DNA of 64,000 nucleotides, from positions 1,364,001-1,428,000 of the forward strand of contig JAUTDP010000006.1 of NCBI GenBank assembly GCA_033439795.1, written 5' to 3'. This DNA is from Sordaria brevicollis (lineage: Eukaryota; Ascomycota; Sordariomycetes; Sordariales; Sordariaceae). The translations under genes and the position numbers were made by a program. A model generated the notes under the pieces. It worked only from the letters and a program-made list of their open reading frames with translations, was not told the origin of the DNA and did not search any database. This document shows, in pieces, positions 1 to 12,529 of the stretch (position 1 is the stretch's first letter; each line of letters starts with the position of its first letter).

Positions 1-223
1 TCATATCCACCATATCTACCTGCTGCCGGTATATCCAAACAAAGCGGCCAGCTCCGTACCTATAACAACACCGTTCAGCTAAAATCAGATCTTGCCGCCC
101 ACGCTGTCCGTCCCCATATCCCAGATCCCATCTACCTGATCGATGTCCCTTAAAATCTTCTCGATTCAACGCTTTTCCATGTAATCACCGTTGTTATATC
201 CAAACACAGACACAGCCACAGAC

Positions 224-3200
224 TCACACCCCCGAAGTCTCCATCTTCAAAAACATGTCAATCTCCGCCATCCCTTCCGTCTCCAACACATCCATCAGCT
301 CATCCTGCTGTTCCTGACTGAGACTTCCCTGTCTCTGATCAGACCAGTGCGTCGCCCAGACGTTGTTCATGTTACCGTTATTGGCATTTGGCGGTATGCC
401 TGCTCCTCCCATGCTGTTGCCGGCGTGGACTGGTGGCGGTTGGACTCCCCATGGTGATGCTCCCATGCCAGGAGCAGGACCAGCGCCAAGACCATTAGGG
501 TTGGTGTTATTGGCGTTGTTACCCCAAGCAGGTCCCCATCCATTTGATGTAGGGGCTGGGCCACGGTTGACGGAGTAGTTGTCGCTGAATCGGGTGAGCC
601 ATAGGCCGAGACCGGGGTTGAGCATGACGTCGTTGGCAGTGCCGGAGAGACTGATACTGCCTCTGCTTGAGGAAAAGGTGTGCGGCGATAGAAGTGGGGG
701 TGGTGGGTTGAACCAGGCTTGTTGAGCCGCCGTTGTTGGTATTAGCGGCGGTGCCTGTTGCGGGAGGGGCATCGCAGGACTGGGGGCGAGGTGGTAGGTA
801 GTGAGAGGCTCGGTTGTGATCGGTAGCGTATTGACCGGCATGTGTACTGGTGCTTGCGGTAGTGTTGTGGGCGGGTTGAACGTGTTCGGCATAGCAATCG
901 GGGTGGTGGGATCGTTCGGTGGTGACATCGAAGGCTCGAAACGTCCAACAGTTGGCCCTTGGGCGTCTACTGGAGCATTATGGGTAAATGATGCGGTGGA
1001 TTCGGGAGCCCAGTGTGAGAGTCTGCGGCCAGGATCCGTCGAAGGACTACCAAAAATGGAGTTGGAACGAAACATGGGCTGAGAAGGGCGGAATGGAGAG
1101 TTGTGTAAATCTGCCGGCGGCTCTTGTTCAGGAGTGCCGTCGAAGACATAGCGAAAGCTGGGAGCCCGGAATACTGGCGTCCCCTTATCCTGGGGTGTTG
1201 GTGTTACCTCCTGCGTCGCGAACATGTCTGGACTGGAGATAGTAGAGTTGAGCAACCCTGGTTGCCCAAACCCGCTCGAGTTCGGCAAGTGCTGAATGCC
1301 TGGCGTTGGACTGATGGGCTCTTCCTTGATGTGATAGCGGCGTAGAGAGACCGAGATCAAGACGTCATAAAATTCCGAGACAGCTTGTGGTTCTGGCAGA
1401 AACTCGGAACATTGATCAAATATCTCCAGCGCAGTCTCCGTGATGTCCTTGACCTCATCCGCGGGGTGGTCGGCTCGAACCTCAGCGTAGGAGACGGACC
1501 ACAACAGAATACTCAACGCTGTGTGGATAGTCGATAGAAAAATGTAGGTAATGTCGACGGCCGATGACTTGATTTGCGTGCTGGAAATCTCAATAACCTG
1601 CCGTGATGCTTCGTAGCACTTTGATGCGGCTGTAGCAGATGGATCAGGTATTTGCGGTGATGGACGATATAAAGAGATAATCATGTTGTGGAAGTAGAAA
1701 GCGAACCTATCAAGTCTCGAGTTAGCGGCAGAACGGTAAACGACGCTGAAATCCAGAAAACGTACAAGGACTTGCACCACGGCTCGGCCTTCTCAGGAGC
1801 AGAGTCCCGCCAGTCCTCTAGCTTCTTCTGCATCTTGGCAACCCAGGAATGCTCTTCACTGTTGACATTCGGCATGGTCTGCTCATACAAAACTCGTCGT
1901 ATCTCTGCTTGCAGAAGTGTCATCTTGCAAAAGTGTATGGCCACCAGCTTTCTCACACAAGCAGCCCCAGACTTGATACCATCCTCGGTAATATTTTCAT
2001 CCGCAACGTTCTCGAAGAATTTGAGGTTGATTGCATCATGACTCTTGGAGAAGCCGTTGGGCCTTCCAGTGATGTAAGCCAGCCCCAATTCGTTATTGAC
2101 GGTTACCCAAGCCAGTCGCCTGCGCATGTCAAGGGTTTGCGGGTCAACTCCCGAGGAGATGGTCTGCTCGTCCACAATGTTGAGCTGCTGACAAAGCTTT
2201 GTAGCCAGTCCAGCAATGTAATATCCAGGGGCTTTGTAGGGGCACAGAAGGTAGTACTGAGCTAGGAGGATGATGCACTGCAGCGATCTGAGGTCTCGGG
2301 GCTGTATGACCTGCCAGAAGTACTCTGTCGCGGCGATGTAAAAACTGTCGGCGAGACCGGCGAACTGCGACGACAATTTGCGCAAACCTATAGCAAACAC
2401 CATGTGTACGACGAACCTCTTGTAGGGGTCCTGGTCACCGTTGTACACATCATTGATGTTTTCCACAAGGATCTTTTCGTGGAGGATTGGCGCCCATATC
2501 TGAGCTCTCTGAATGTAGACCTCGAGAAGCCTGTCGGCTGTGGCGCGCTTGGGCAGTTGCTGAACCGGAATCTCACTGATCAAGGGGTAGCTTTTCTTGC
2601 GCCCTGCCGAGATGCTCTGCATGCGGTTGGCCCTATCGACCCGGCGCGTAACGCTCTCGGATAACAGATTCGCAAAGGACTCGGATTCCATGTAGCGCTT
2701 GGCCTCCTCCATCAAGGTTCTCTGCAACCCAACACCACTACTGGGCCCAAACCAGTAAGAGATCTCGTCGGTAACATTGGGCCGCACTAGACTGCTCGAT
2801 AGATCGGGACTCTGTCGGCGATCCTGTGGGTCTGGCTCATCGGTTTTGAACTGGGCGAGTTCATCGGTAAGGCGGCGTAGCTTGTCCCGTAGCTTGACAA
2901 CGTAGGAGCGGCTGACTTTTCTTTGCAAGGTCGAGTCCCAGTATTCGCAAACGGCGCCTGCTCGCTCGCAAGGCATACATCGAGGTAATGACGTCCCGCA
3001 TCGTGTCTTTCTCTATAAGGGACGACTTTGCGTTAGAGCGTGACGTGGCTGATAGGTAATAACTTGGGGGAGACGTACTTGGCGACATCTGCAGCATGCC
3101 GTTAAGGTGTACCCCAGGTTGTTGGAGGCATCGCGGCGTGCAGGACGAGGGGCAGCAGCAGGTCGCGATGCGGCGTGCTGTTGGGTCGGAAAGGGGAAGT

Positions 3201-3300
3201 ATGTTGGCGTAGCGTGTGGTTGTGCTTGTAGATGTTGCTGTGAGGATCTTCGTTCGGCGATAGAGCCCAGGGCCCGGCGGACGATCTCGGCAGCATCCAT
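224..3300 (-). CDS. Zn(II)2Cys6 (Gal4-type) fungal transcription factor, 983 aa
   Basis: Three exons: 3079-3300, 1766-3012 and 224-1706. The introns are 3013-3078 (GTACGT..TATAG) and 1707-1765 (GTACGT..GCTAAC..GATAG), and the exons sum to 984 codons including stop. The first intron falls inside the zinc cluster: ACCRCRQ joins to RKTRCGTSLPRCMPCERAGAVC, giving the spacing CX2CX6CX6CX2CX6C at about residues 69-97. A basic linker and short coiled coil follow (SRSYVVKLRDKLRRLTDELAQ). The middle section (about residues 210-560) has the helical pattern of the fungal-specific transcription factor domain, including FAFYFHNMIISLYRPSP across the second junction. The C-terminal third is low-complexity (Pro/Asn/Gln/Ser), typical of an activation region. 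The family binds CGG-type half sites as nuclear dimers; the target here cannot be told from sequence. ATG 3300 is the first in-frame start ahead of the zinc cluster. Confidence 0.9.
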
Positions 3301-5283
3301 GGGCTGGCCGCTGTTGCTGGGTTGAGGTTGTAGAGACAGTGGGAGGCGGGGTTTCGTCCGAAGTCGTTGAAGTGTCGGATGGCAGTTCAGGTTGTACCAC
3401 AGCTCGAGAATCCCACTGCGCGCACGTGAAGCATGGCGGACGGGCGGGAGGCGGGTCGGAGCTGTTCGACAGCGACGGTGGATATATGAGCTCTCGAGGT
3501 TCAGATGACGAATCGCAGGACCAGAAGTCGAGAGTTGATTTGGTGAAGAGGCTCTCGCTTTCGGCTTGTCAAAGTGTTCCTGTTTGAGTGATTGATGGTT
3601 GCACTTTGCAGTGACACAAGCTGGGGGGCCCCTCAGGCCTGTCCGAACAAGGCCCGGGCTGCTAGGTAGAGGCTAGCGCGGAATATGGGCGGAAGAGTGG
3701 GTGGTCAAGTGGGGGAAAATTCATGGCGGACAGGGGCGGGCACGCTGGAGTTGCTGGGCCGGCAGGGTTCCTCGATCGGCTAGGATACCGGTACAGGGCA
3801 ACGATAGGCCTGGAATGATTTGAGTTCGAGATTCTGGACCACCTCGGCTGAGTAACATGGTCACCTCGTGAGAAAAGTTGGTAGGGTGTATGATGGACGG
3901 CAGGCGGGAGAGTGCAGCGAGGCCGGCGCGGCAGACCGAGGGACGAAAATGAGCTGGGGAAGGAAGGCAGTCAGTTAGGTGGGTTGGAGACGAGATGCCA
4001 GGCAGAGTGAGAACAGCATGCACTGCAGTCCCGTGCGGTGCCTGGTGCATTTTTTGTACCGGCCCGATAGCCGCATCTATCTCGCACACTGCATAAAGTT
4101 GGGTAAGGATTAGGACAGAGTTATAGAATCCTGTTTGGCACTTTTGACACTGCTGTAATCAGAAAATCAGCAGCACTTTACCCTCCATATTCTCTTGCGA
4201 AGAAAAGCCAAAAGTATACATCGGCATCTCCATGAGACTGTGTCCTCCACCTCATCTCTCCAGAGATCGGGTCATCAATGAGGCGTTTCTGGTGCGGGAA
4301 TAACCCCGGTACCCCAGTTTACCATGAAGCCATGTGGGGCAGGGGAAAGAGGAAAAAACAGACAGATGCAAAACCCTGAAGATCATGTCAAATGTTCCCC
4401 TTGCTCATGTCCATCCCAGTCGGAGAAAAGCTTCACGCTACTTGCGCAGGTACGAAGCAAAAGAAACAACAAAAAGGGTACTGGAATGCGCTGCGGCCGG
4501 TCCCGCATATGGCATGTGTCAGTCAAACTCATAGCTAGTATGCGATTTGGGAATTTGATCGTGTTCCGCTTCCGAGAGCTTATGAAAGTTTAGTCCTCAA
4601 TTCCCGTCCTCTTTCCGGTTTCTGCGTCTGGCTGAAACACGGACATCGTGGCTGAGGTTCCCCTGACCAGAAAGGACTCGGAATAGCAAGCAATCAACCG
4701 AGTGGCAGCGCCTACCGACAGCCTTCTGTTTACAAATGTCAGTGAGAGCTGAATAGTGGATAGTCACATGTGCAAAACTTGGTGATTCTAGGGCGGACAT
4801 GGCCGTCCTGGTGGATTGCATTACCTACATAGCTCAAATTCAAACGAACCCTTGGTCATGTCCTAATTGTTTGTGTAGACCCTTACAACTTTCATGTGAG
4901 AAGAAGGGCCCTTCTCCTTTATCCGTTTGTAAAATTTAAACTGAGGAGGAAGATAGGAAAGAGAGGACAAGAGAGAATGACCCCCGCTTACCCCACTCAC
5001 CCCTCAGCATGAATATTTTGTACAGACCATTGAGGCTGTACCTGCATAAGGCGCTGACTAAAGTGTAAAATGACAGTGCAGCTGCGGGTTCATCCCACTT
5101 CATCACTCAATCATCCCATCTCTCTTCAATCTGACATCAACCTTATTTTATCAGCACTTGACCTCAGCTGAGTTAGTGCTTTGTGGCTCATACCTATGTT
5201 GCTATCACATACACCTCTCGTTCACTGAGCCAGTCATTGTCCTCTATACCTCAACAAGCTTCCTTTATCCGCAGCCTCAAACA
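3301..5283. promoter_or_regulatory. Shared divergent intergenic region of two Zn2Cys6 regulators
   Basis: About 2 kb lies between the ATGs of two divergently transcribed transcription factor genes. Several short open frames occur on both strands (for example 3721-4089 minus), but they lack codon bias or recognisable domains. I read the region as 5' leaders plus promoters. The 100-150 bases before ATG 5284 are pyrimidine-rich, as is usual for fungal leaders. No convincing TATA box was seen. Confidence 0.5.
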
Positions 5284-7651
5284 ATGTCTTTCACCTGGGA
5301 CGATCCACACGCAGACCTGCCCTCAGACTCGGAAGCGACTGAAGAAGACCTCCTCGATAACCCCGTGCTCAAAGTATCACGCCCAGTCACAGCGTGTACA
5401 AGATGTGAGCCATTCCGAACATCAACCCGATTTGCGCCAGTATTGACAGCCGAGATATATAGGCCGAAGTGCCAAGATCAAGTGCGACGGAAAGCTTCCG
5501 GCTTGTACCTCGTGCGTCAAGTTCGGCCGGGAATCCGAATGCATGCCCATTAGTGAACGTTTCATCCGAGGGAGGGAACCAAACTATGTGAGAGCTCTGG
5601 AAGCTAGGGTTGAGAAGCTGGAGAAACAGCTCCATTACGCTCGGTCGCAGATGTCCTCTCAGAGCCAGCCTGGTCCTGGTCCTGATCCCGAACCCGCCAC
5701 TGCTCCCGGTCCCTTGGACCCTGCCGACGATGAATGGGGTCCAGATCGGAGAGACTCACTCGATAATATCAGAGTCAATGTTGCGCGAAGGGCAGCGCGT
5801 CTTCATGGAGATCAGGAGATAGAACAGGTCATAGCCTCGCTGAGCTCAGTGTATGTGTTTCCCATTGCTTCAACTTGTCCGAACGAGTGCTTACTATCCT
5901 CTTAGAACGATCAACCCCGTATCTCAAGAAGATCATGAAAAGACCCGTCTATCTCTCGCCACCATCATCCTGGCCGCCTCGACCAACAAGTTCGTACCAC
6001 AGTCTCGGTCCGTCGGACTGCCGCCATATGAGAAGGCCAGTAAGATAGTCGACTTCTACATGAGCAGCGTCCACCAACTTTACCCAGCCTTCTCTCGCCG
6101 CATCTTCAATACTCTGCTCGACAACATATACCGGACAAGTCAAAGGCAGTTCACTGCTGCTGATTACTGGCTCTTTTGGATGGTTCTTGCTATCGGCTCC
6201 ACAGCCCAGAGCCGACAGAAGGATGACAGCCCATACCTAGATGGACTAGACTATCTTGCCTGCGCCTTGCCTTTTGCACAGGAAGTTCTGTCACCAGGCA
6301 ATGTCAAGCAAATCCAGTCACTTTTGCTGCTGACACTTTACTCAACCTACGACCCGGACCACTTCGACACATGGCAGGTTCTAGGCTTTACATGTCGTGC
6401 CATTCTTGACCAGGGGCCGTTTGCAGACCCTCCTGATCATCATGGCATGAGCATAACCGATGTCAAACTCCGCCGACGCATTTTCCGCAGCGCCTACTCC
6501 TTGGACAGGTAATGATTCTTCGTAAGCCGACTCTCTTTATCCAAACCACTAACCTCTTCGATAGAGCCATATCCCTCGCCCATGCCCGCGCCTTCTCCTT
6601 CGCCGACGATGCCATTCCCTCCGAAGTCCGTGACGCCCTCGCCGATACTCCCAACAAGGACTCACCGACCGCCGAAGCCTCGACCTACCTTTACCGCCTG
6701 CGCCGAATCCAATCTACCTGGTACCAATCGCTTTTCCAAGGCTCGCCTTCACACCCTTTGCCCGACTCAACCGCCTTCATCTGGCGCATGTGCCACGACA
6801 TGCACGCCTGGTTCTCAACCTTACCCGTTTCTCTCAACGCCTCGGTACGACATATGCTCGAGCTCGAAATGTACTACAGCCACGTCTTCTGCATTTCGCC
6901 GGGCATCCGGTCACCGCACCTCTCCACCTACGGCCAGCTTCTGATCTTCGAATACGCCATCTCCTACATCAGCGGACTCTGTGGCTTAGCCGACGCACCT
7001 ATCAACACAGCGCTATACACCTTCCACGATGTCCTACGCTTATTTTTCGTCGGCACGCAGTTTGCTGCCATCCTTCGCTCCGAAGTAGCAGACATTCTAC
7101 TCTTCTCACCACACACCATCTCGCACTCTACTTCACAGCAAGGCGGTGTCAAGCCACCACCTCTACCGAGAAAAAGGATGGCCGAGACAGCTAATACCAC
7201 GCTGCCCAACATCGACCGAGCAATATCCGCCCTGGGACAGATCGGCAAGTTACTAGAGTGGTACGGCGCAAAATGGGAGGATGCGATATCACTTGGCGAG
7301 ACGTTCCAGATGTACTCACAAGATCTGATGGAGACGCTTAGGAGCAAGAAACAGCAGATGGGACAGCGACAGGTGCAGGTACAACAGCAACAGCAACAGG
7401 CACAGACACAACGACAAGGACAAATGCAAGCTCACGGGCAAACTCAGGGACAACCTCTACCTCTCGGACGGGCACATACGCAGGGGCCTGGTGGGTGGGA
7501 GAATCATCACCAGCAGCAGCAACATCAGCAGCAACCATACCAACAACATCAACGACAACAAAACTCGGGACCACAACATCGACCTCAACCACCGATGCAA
7601 CAACAGACTTGGCCACCAGGCGGGTATTCGATGAATAATGGAGGCCGATGA
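5284..7651 (+). CDS. Zn(II)2Cys6 fungal transcription factor with Gln-rich C-terminus, 732 aa
   Basis: Four exons: 5284-5404, 5463-5850, 5906-6508 and 6565-7651. The introns are 58, 55 and 56 bp (GTGAGC..ATAG, GTATGT..TTAG, GTAATG..CTAAC..ATAG). Splicing out the first intron completes the zinc cluster ACTRC-RSAKIKC-DGKLPAC-TSC-VKFGRESEC (CX2CX6CX6CX2CX8C) at about residues 38-67. A leucine-heptad segment follows (YVRALEARVEKLEKQL). The middle domain (about 140-480) includes YPAFSRRIFNTLLDNIY and WQVLGFTCRAILDQGP, typical of the fungal-specific transcription factor domain. The last 100 residues are strongly Gln/His-rich, likely an activation region. Lengths sum exactly to 733 codons. It is divergent from the regulator at 224-3300; the two zinc clusters are not closely similar, so it is not a recent duplicate. 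The target is unknown. Confidence 0.92.
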
Positions 7652-9976
7652 TTCAGGTTGGACTTAGCCGTGCTGTTTTCTACTCCTACGGTGTTTGGTA
7701 ATAGTTCTTCTATCTGGATCAGTGCTGTAGCGTGGTTCTCCGGAGGTACTTCTTTCAATTAAGCGGCATTTTATCTAAGCCCGGCGTGGCTGTCTTGAAT
7801 CGAGGTGGCATTCTCTCCTTGATACACAGGTAGTTTCTGATCAAGCTGTCAATACATCTCTATCATTTAAACTACCCTCTATGTTTCTTGCCTATGTAGC
7901 AACACAAGCATTGCTATTATTAGAGATGAAAAACTTGGAAAATACTGCAGTTTTTCACTGTCTAACGACTTGGAGATGAATAAATAAAAAGTATAAATCA
8001 TCTGGTACTCGCTGACTGTCAACAGATACAGATCAACAGACGCCTTTCTCATCCAACCTTATGTCTGAACAGGTTACCAAAACCATTCATCGCGACGACG
8101 GAACCTTATTTCGTTCAACTCTCGTCTCATCTCAAATCTCGAATTAGCTTCCTTTCATCCTTTCTCCGGCTGTATCTTCTCCCATCAGGTCACCAAAGCC
8201 TTTTCCTGCTCGGCAAAGACGCTCATTATAGTTACAAACCCCCCAAAGCGCCGATAGATATATCAGCCAAAAGATGGCCAAGAGACCCGTACGCGAGATG
8301 TACAACTCGCAACAGCCAGTCAGTGGCAGTCCAGCTCCTCGTCGTCAATTTGGGTGAATTGTCCAACCCTTCAGCGGGGACAACACCTTCCCGCTTTCCT
8401 AGGAGGTCACGCACCCCCAGGCAGATGGATCGACCCGATAGAAACAAAAGACCGTCTTGGTAGGAGGTGACTCGGAAGGAATAGATCAGATCATCATGTA
8501 AGCCGGCACGTTGGCTCCCAGCGCCTTCATCTCGTGTCAATCACTCCACGTGCGTAGAGGGAGGTACAGATGGCAGACTGCAGTTCGGAATTGGCAAGGA
8601 ACGGGGAAGCCGAAATCCAAAACCAACTGAAGACACCGGTACTGTACATGGGTCCACAATTAGGGCTGACCAATGAGATGTTATACAGAACAATGATGAT
8701 CTTTTATTTCACGATACTTAGGCATCGACTGTTATGAGGACACTCTGAATTTGTCTCGGTCCTAGACTTGCAATCTCTTCGTAAATTATGCTGACAGATC
8801 TGTCATTACCTTGCTCTTCCTCGGATTGTGTTCATGAGGGTCAAAGATGCCATTCTACTCACGGAACGCCCCGTGGGGAAGGAAGACATTGCCAAATTTT
8901 GAATGACGAAGTTGAGCAGTTGTCACTTGCTTATTATTGGATTGCTACAAAGCGGCACAAGTATGTACCTATGCCTTCCCTCCGAACGTCGCCCTCACGA
9001 CCGCTACTTCTCATTCATCTCAGGCGGCTGGGCAATTGTACTTCCTCCTTCCTCCAAGGTCATACCTGCCTATAGATCTCCCGAGTGCGCTCCCGCACAA
9101 CTCCCGTCCGGTTCTCGTGTCTTCAATCACCAGTGGGGTGGAATGTACCTGGTTTGATACCTGCTACATCCTATAGAGGTATGCTTAGTTGCTACGCAAA
9201 TTAAGCACATGCTGGTCTGCGCGTGGTTCCATCACCAATCTTTACTGCCAGTGCCACTTCTCAAGACAGTTCTCGTGAATAACAAGAATAACTCACACGA
9301 GTTCTAGACGGCCCCGAACGCCTTTTGAGATGGACCGATTGCAACACAATGAATACATTTCGCATCTTTGTGTCTTCTTCGTGCCTTTTATGATGTAACC
9401 AGGGCGTGTGGAAGGCACTTCAATTCAATACTCGGACGATGCCCACGGGCCTTCTGGCTTTAACCGATATTCGAGTATCGTTGAACTCCGTGTGACGGTC
9501 AAGTTTGTCTTAAATCAACATGAACTCTGGTCGGAAAGAACGAAACCCTCGTATCTTCAAGTAGTTGTCCTACCGCAGTCGGGTGTGATATCAGTGCAAT
9601 CCTGTTAGAAGTTTCTAACGCAACTATTGGAGATCCATGGGTCATCTTACCACTCACTAATTCGAGTTTCTTGTTACAACCGAAGTTGGAACGGGACAGT
9701 TTCGATTCCAACAAATGTCCGACAACCGCCATTCACTGAATGCGCAATTTATTTCCGTTGGACGACTTCTATTAAAGGTGTACACAAAGGTTGCCCTTGT
9801 ATCTACACTATACGACTATACTACCGAAGATGTGATCCACCAACTCTATATACAAGAAAATGATACCTCTTACTGATACACCAGCAAGTCCTCATATTAC
9901 AACCCCAAAGGCATCTCTCATGTATAGAGACTACTGGATATTTATTCACACCCAATCCCGTTCAAAACTTGCCCGT
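7652..9976. other. 2.3 kb intergenic region, no supported gene
   Basis: This tail-to-tail gap lies between a plus-strand and a minus-strand gene. I looked on both strands for coding segments, tRNA-like folds and repeats and found only short frames without domain content (for example 8788-9075 plus and 8232-8540 minus). The bases around 7860-8010 are AT-rich, as expected for 3' UTR or terminator DNA. Its length is unusual for two convergent genes; a non-coding transcript cannot be excluded. Confidence 0.5.
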
Positions 9977-11322
9977 CTACACAACCATGGAGGCCTCAAA
10001 CGCATCCGCGTAGAAGTACAAGTAAGGCGCCAAACCGCCGTTATGGAACCTGACCTCGATCTCTCCCACGCCCGTCCCGTCCGTCGTAAACGGACCCACC
10101 GTGGGCCGGTCAAACATCGCCCCAGGTGTAGTGCACATCACGTTGCCGTTGGGCACCAGCCGGCCGGCGTACCACACGCTCATCGAGGAAGCGGCGTTGT
10201 AGTTGAGGCAGCGGAACATGAAGCTAAACATGTAGGACGTGTTGGGACGGGCGAGGAACGTCTGGCGAACGGCCGTGTAGCCGACGCTTGTGGGGGGGAA
10301 AACGCGGATGACGACCTGACCGCCGGCGCAGACGGGGCCCGCCGTGCACGGGTTCACGCCGTTGATGATCTGCACCTGGCCGCCCGTGGTGGACACGCTG
10401 TCGGTCCAGGGAGATATGTTGCCAGTCTTGAGGTAGGACTCGAAGCCAGAGTTGACGACGGGCTGCGAGGCGACAGTTTGGGTGGCTGCGGCGGAGACGG
10501 TTTGGATCACATTGGTTATTTCGGTCGTGGTCACGGTGCTCTGAATGGGGGTTGCATGTCATGTTAGTAAATGTATGCTGTGAATGGAAGTAGGAAGAGA
10601 GAGACGCGGAGGGAGAGATAAGGTAAGTATGGATCTTGGCACGTACGGTGACCTCGGGAATCTCAGTCGAGGTGGTGGTTTCGGTAACAGTCACGGTCGA
10701 GGTGGTAGACCCAGCGAGATGGCAGCTGCAGGCACTGCTAACGCTCTCCGAGGCGGAATCGCATTCGGAGAAGATGGACTCGGCCGGATCGGCGGAGAGC
10801 TGGCGCTTTTGGAACACGGTGGTTGTGCCAGAGAGTCTTGATACGGGGGTCAGTTACAGGTGGGATATGGCCACAAAACACAACTGAAGAGACTTACTGG
10901 GTAACTGTTGCCGTGGTCAAGGTAGCCACAGCCGTCACGGTCTCCAAGTTGGTGAGGGTCGAAGTAACCGTCTCAACCTCGGTGACGACAGTGGTGACAG
11001 GAGTCCAGGATAGCCACGATGAGCAAAATGCATCGCCAATGCTAGGGACTGCGGTGATGGCGGCAAGACACTGAGCGCCACCGCACGTGGGAGCCACCGA
11101 GCTGGAGGGGATTGAGCTGGAGAGAATGGACGAGCTGGGCAGGTCGGAGGTGGTGGGAGCTGAGCTGATCAAGACAGAGCTTTCTGGAACAGAAGAACTG
11201 GCCGGGGCGGAGCTGATGGTCGGAGCGCTCAAGAGAGAAGACGAAGGAGGATGAGGTTTACATCTTGATGCCGCCGCAACGCCAACCAAGACGGACAACA
11301 CTGCATGCCCGGCAAACTTCAT
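9977..11322 (-). CDS. Secreted Ser/Thr-rich protein with C-terminal carbohydrate-binding-like beta-sandwich, 392 aa
   Basis: Three exons: 10898-11322, 10647-10836 and 9977-10540. The introns are 61 bp (GTAAGT..CAAG) and 106 bp (GTACGT..TTCAG), and lengths sum to 393 codons. The N-terminus MKFAGHAVLSVLVGVAAAS is a clear signal peptide. It is followed by a long Ser/Pro-rich linker, a Cys-containing patch (APTCGGAQCLAAIT) and TTV/TVT-rich stretches. The C-terminal 160 residues (VVNSGFESY..NISPW .. YLYFYADAFEASMVV) have the pattern of a CBM/CenC-like galactose-binding fold: an opening N-[SG]-G-F-E strand, then alternating beta-strands. This suggests an extracellular or cell-wall protein. No catalytic domain is visible, so it may be a lectin-like or structural wall protein. 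The family call is from fold pattern only. Confidence 0.85.
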
Positions 11323-12529
11323 ATTGAAAACTGGTTCTAACAATAAACGAGTGTAGAGGTAGGTAAGGAAGAACCGTTAACGGGCAAGAAAAATAAAGAG
11401 CGACTGAAGTAGTCAAGTCAACAACACAATAAACTTTCGCGGTCCTCACCTTGGTATATAAACGAGAAAAAAAAAGCATCGTGAACGATGTGTGGTCTAG
11501 AACATCCAACAATTCCCAGGAACCTCGTCACTAGCATCACTAGTGGAATGGGAGTTGCGCACTATTGATTTTTGATGGAGATGAGCGATTCGGTTGTTCA
11601 GCTCAGCTCAACGCTAGCACGTGGTGGCTGATTGCTTTTTTGGATGACAAGGATCAAGTTGGTAACCTGCAAGGGACGGAACACGGGAGACACTCACCAA
11701 CTCCTGTTTTCCTCGGTATAAAGCCAGTAAAAGAGCGTCATCGCTTCCGAGAAGAAGTCTCTGATATCAATTGAAAAATGCATCCGACTGGACGGTTCGC
11801 TTCTGGGAAGCTGGCTCCGTATTAGCGATCATTCATCGGTGTAGCTGGCGGCAAAGGGGAGACCGACCTGGATGTACTCGCCCATTGACTTAAGAAACTG
11901 GGCTCATCACGAGTTGCCTACGCGCTGGGCAAAGGCCCTAGATGTTGTCGTAGTAGATGAGGGCAGCTTGTGCTTTCGCGAGGTTTGCAAAGGTGATGAT
12001 GAAAACAAGGACAAGTGAGTTGGTTGCCTAGGGCTTGGACAGAAGATAGTTCCTTCATTCCTTCCATTCCTCACCCTTACACTCCTTTGCGCATACCTTC
12101 TAGAAAAGGCGAATTCATAAAACAGGAATGGAAGCTGCGAGTTAGTCGATCCCCCACGGGGAAGCTGTAAGGCACCAACCAGTATACCTACCCCCACTGT
12201 CCCAAAGCGTCGGGTTCCGCCCGGCGCCGAGTACTTGTGTTGTTCAACTCCCCTCAAGCAAGACAAGAGCGGCGGAAGCAAACCTGGTATCTCATTTCAT
12301 ATTCTCTCGTGATAAAAAAGCCATCAAATCCCCCTCTCAAAAAGGCCTTCAACAAACTTTTACTTATCCCGATATCCCGATGTCCCATGACCCATGTGCG
12401 GTACTATGAACAAAACAATCTGTATGGTAGTTATACGACAAGAAAACAAAAGAAAGAAAGAAAGAACCGGAGAAAGAGGCATTAATCATAAAGCAATCAA
12501 CCCCTAGCGAAAGTACATCGTGGTAACCG
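11323..12529. other. Intergenic: promoter of the secreted protein and 3' region of the next gene
   Basis: Both neighbours are on the minus strand, so this holds the promoter and leader of the 9977-11322 gene and the 3' UTR of the gene ending at 12530. Short open frames on both strands show no domains. A purine-rich run (AAAGAAAGAAAGAA type) lies around 12450-12475. Nothing else was recognised. Confidence 0.5.
11453..11463 (-). promoter_or_regulatory. TATA-like element of the secreted-protein gene
   Basis: On the minus strand this reads CGTTTATATACC, about 130 bp upstream of ATG 11322. It is a plausible TATA box, which is common for inducible secreted-protein genes. Position and sequence are the only evidence. 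Confidence 0.4.

Noticed and set aside
3721..4089. A 122-codon minus-strand frame in the divergent promoter region
   Set aside because: It has no domain and no intron or start context, and its composition is typical of random GC-balanced DNA.
9860..10567. Plus-strand open frame of about 235 codons
   Set aside because: It is antisense to the third exon of the secreted protein. Its Gly/Arg/His-rich composition is what the complement of that exon would give.
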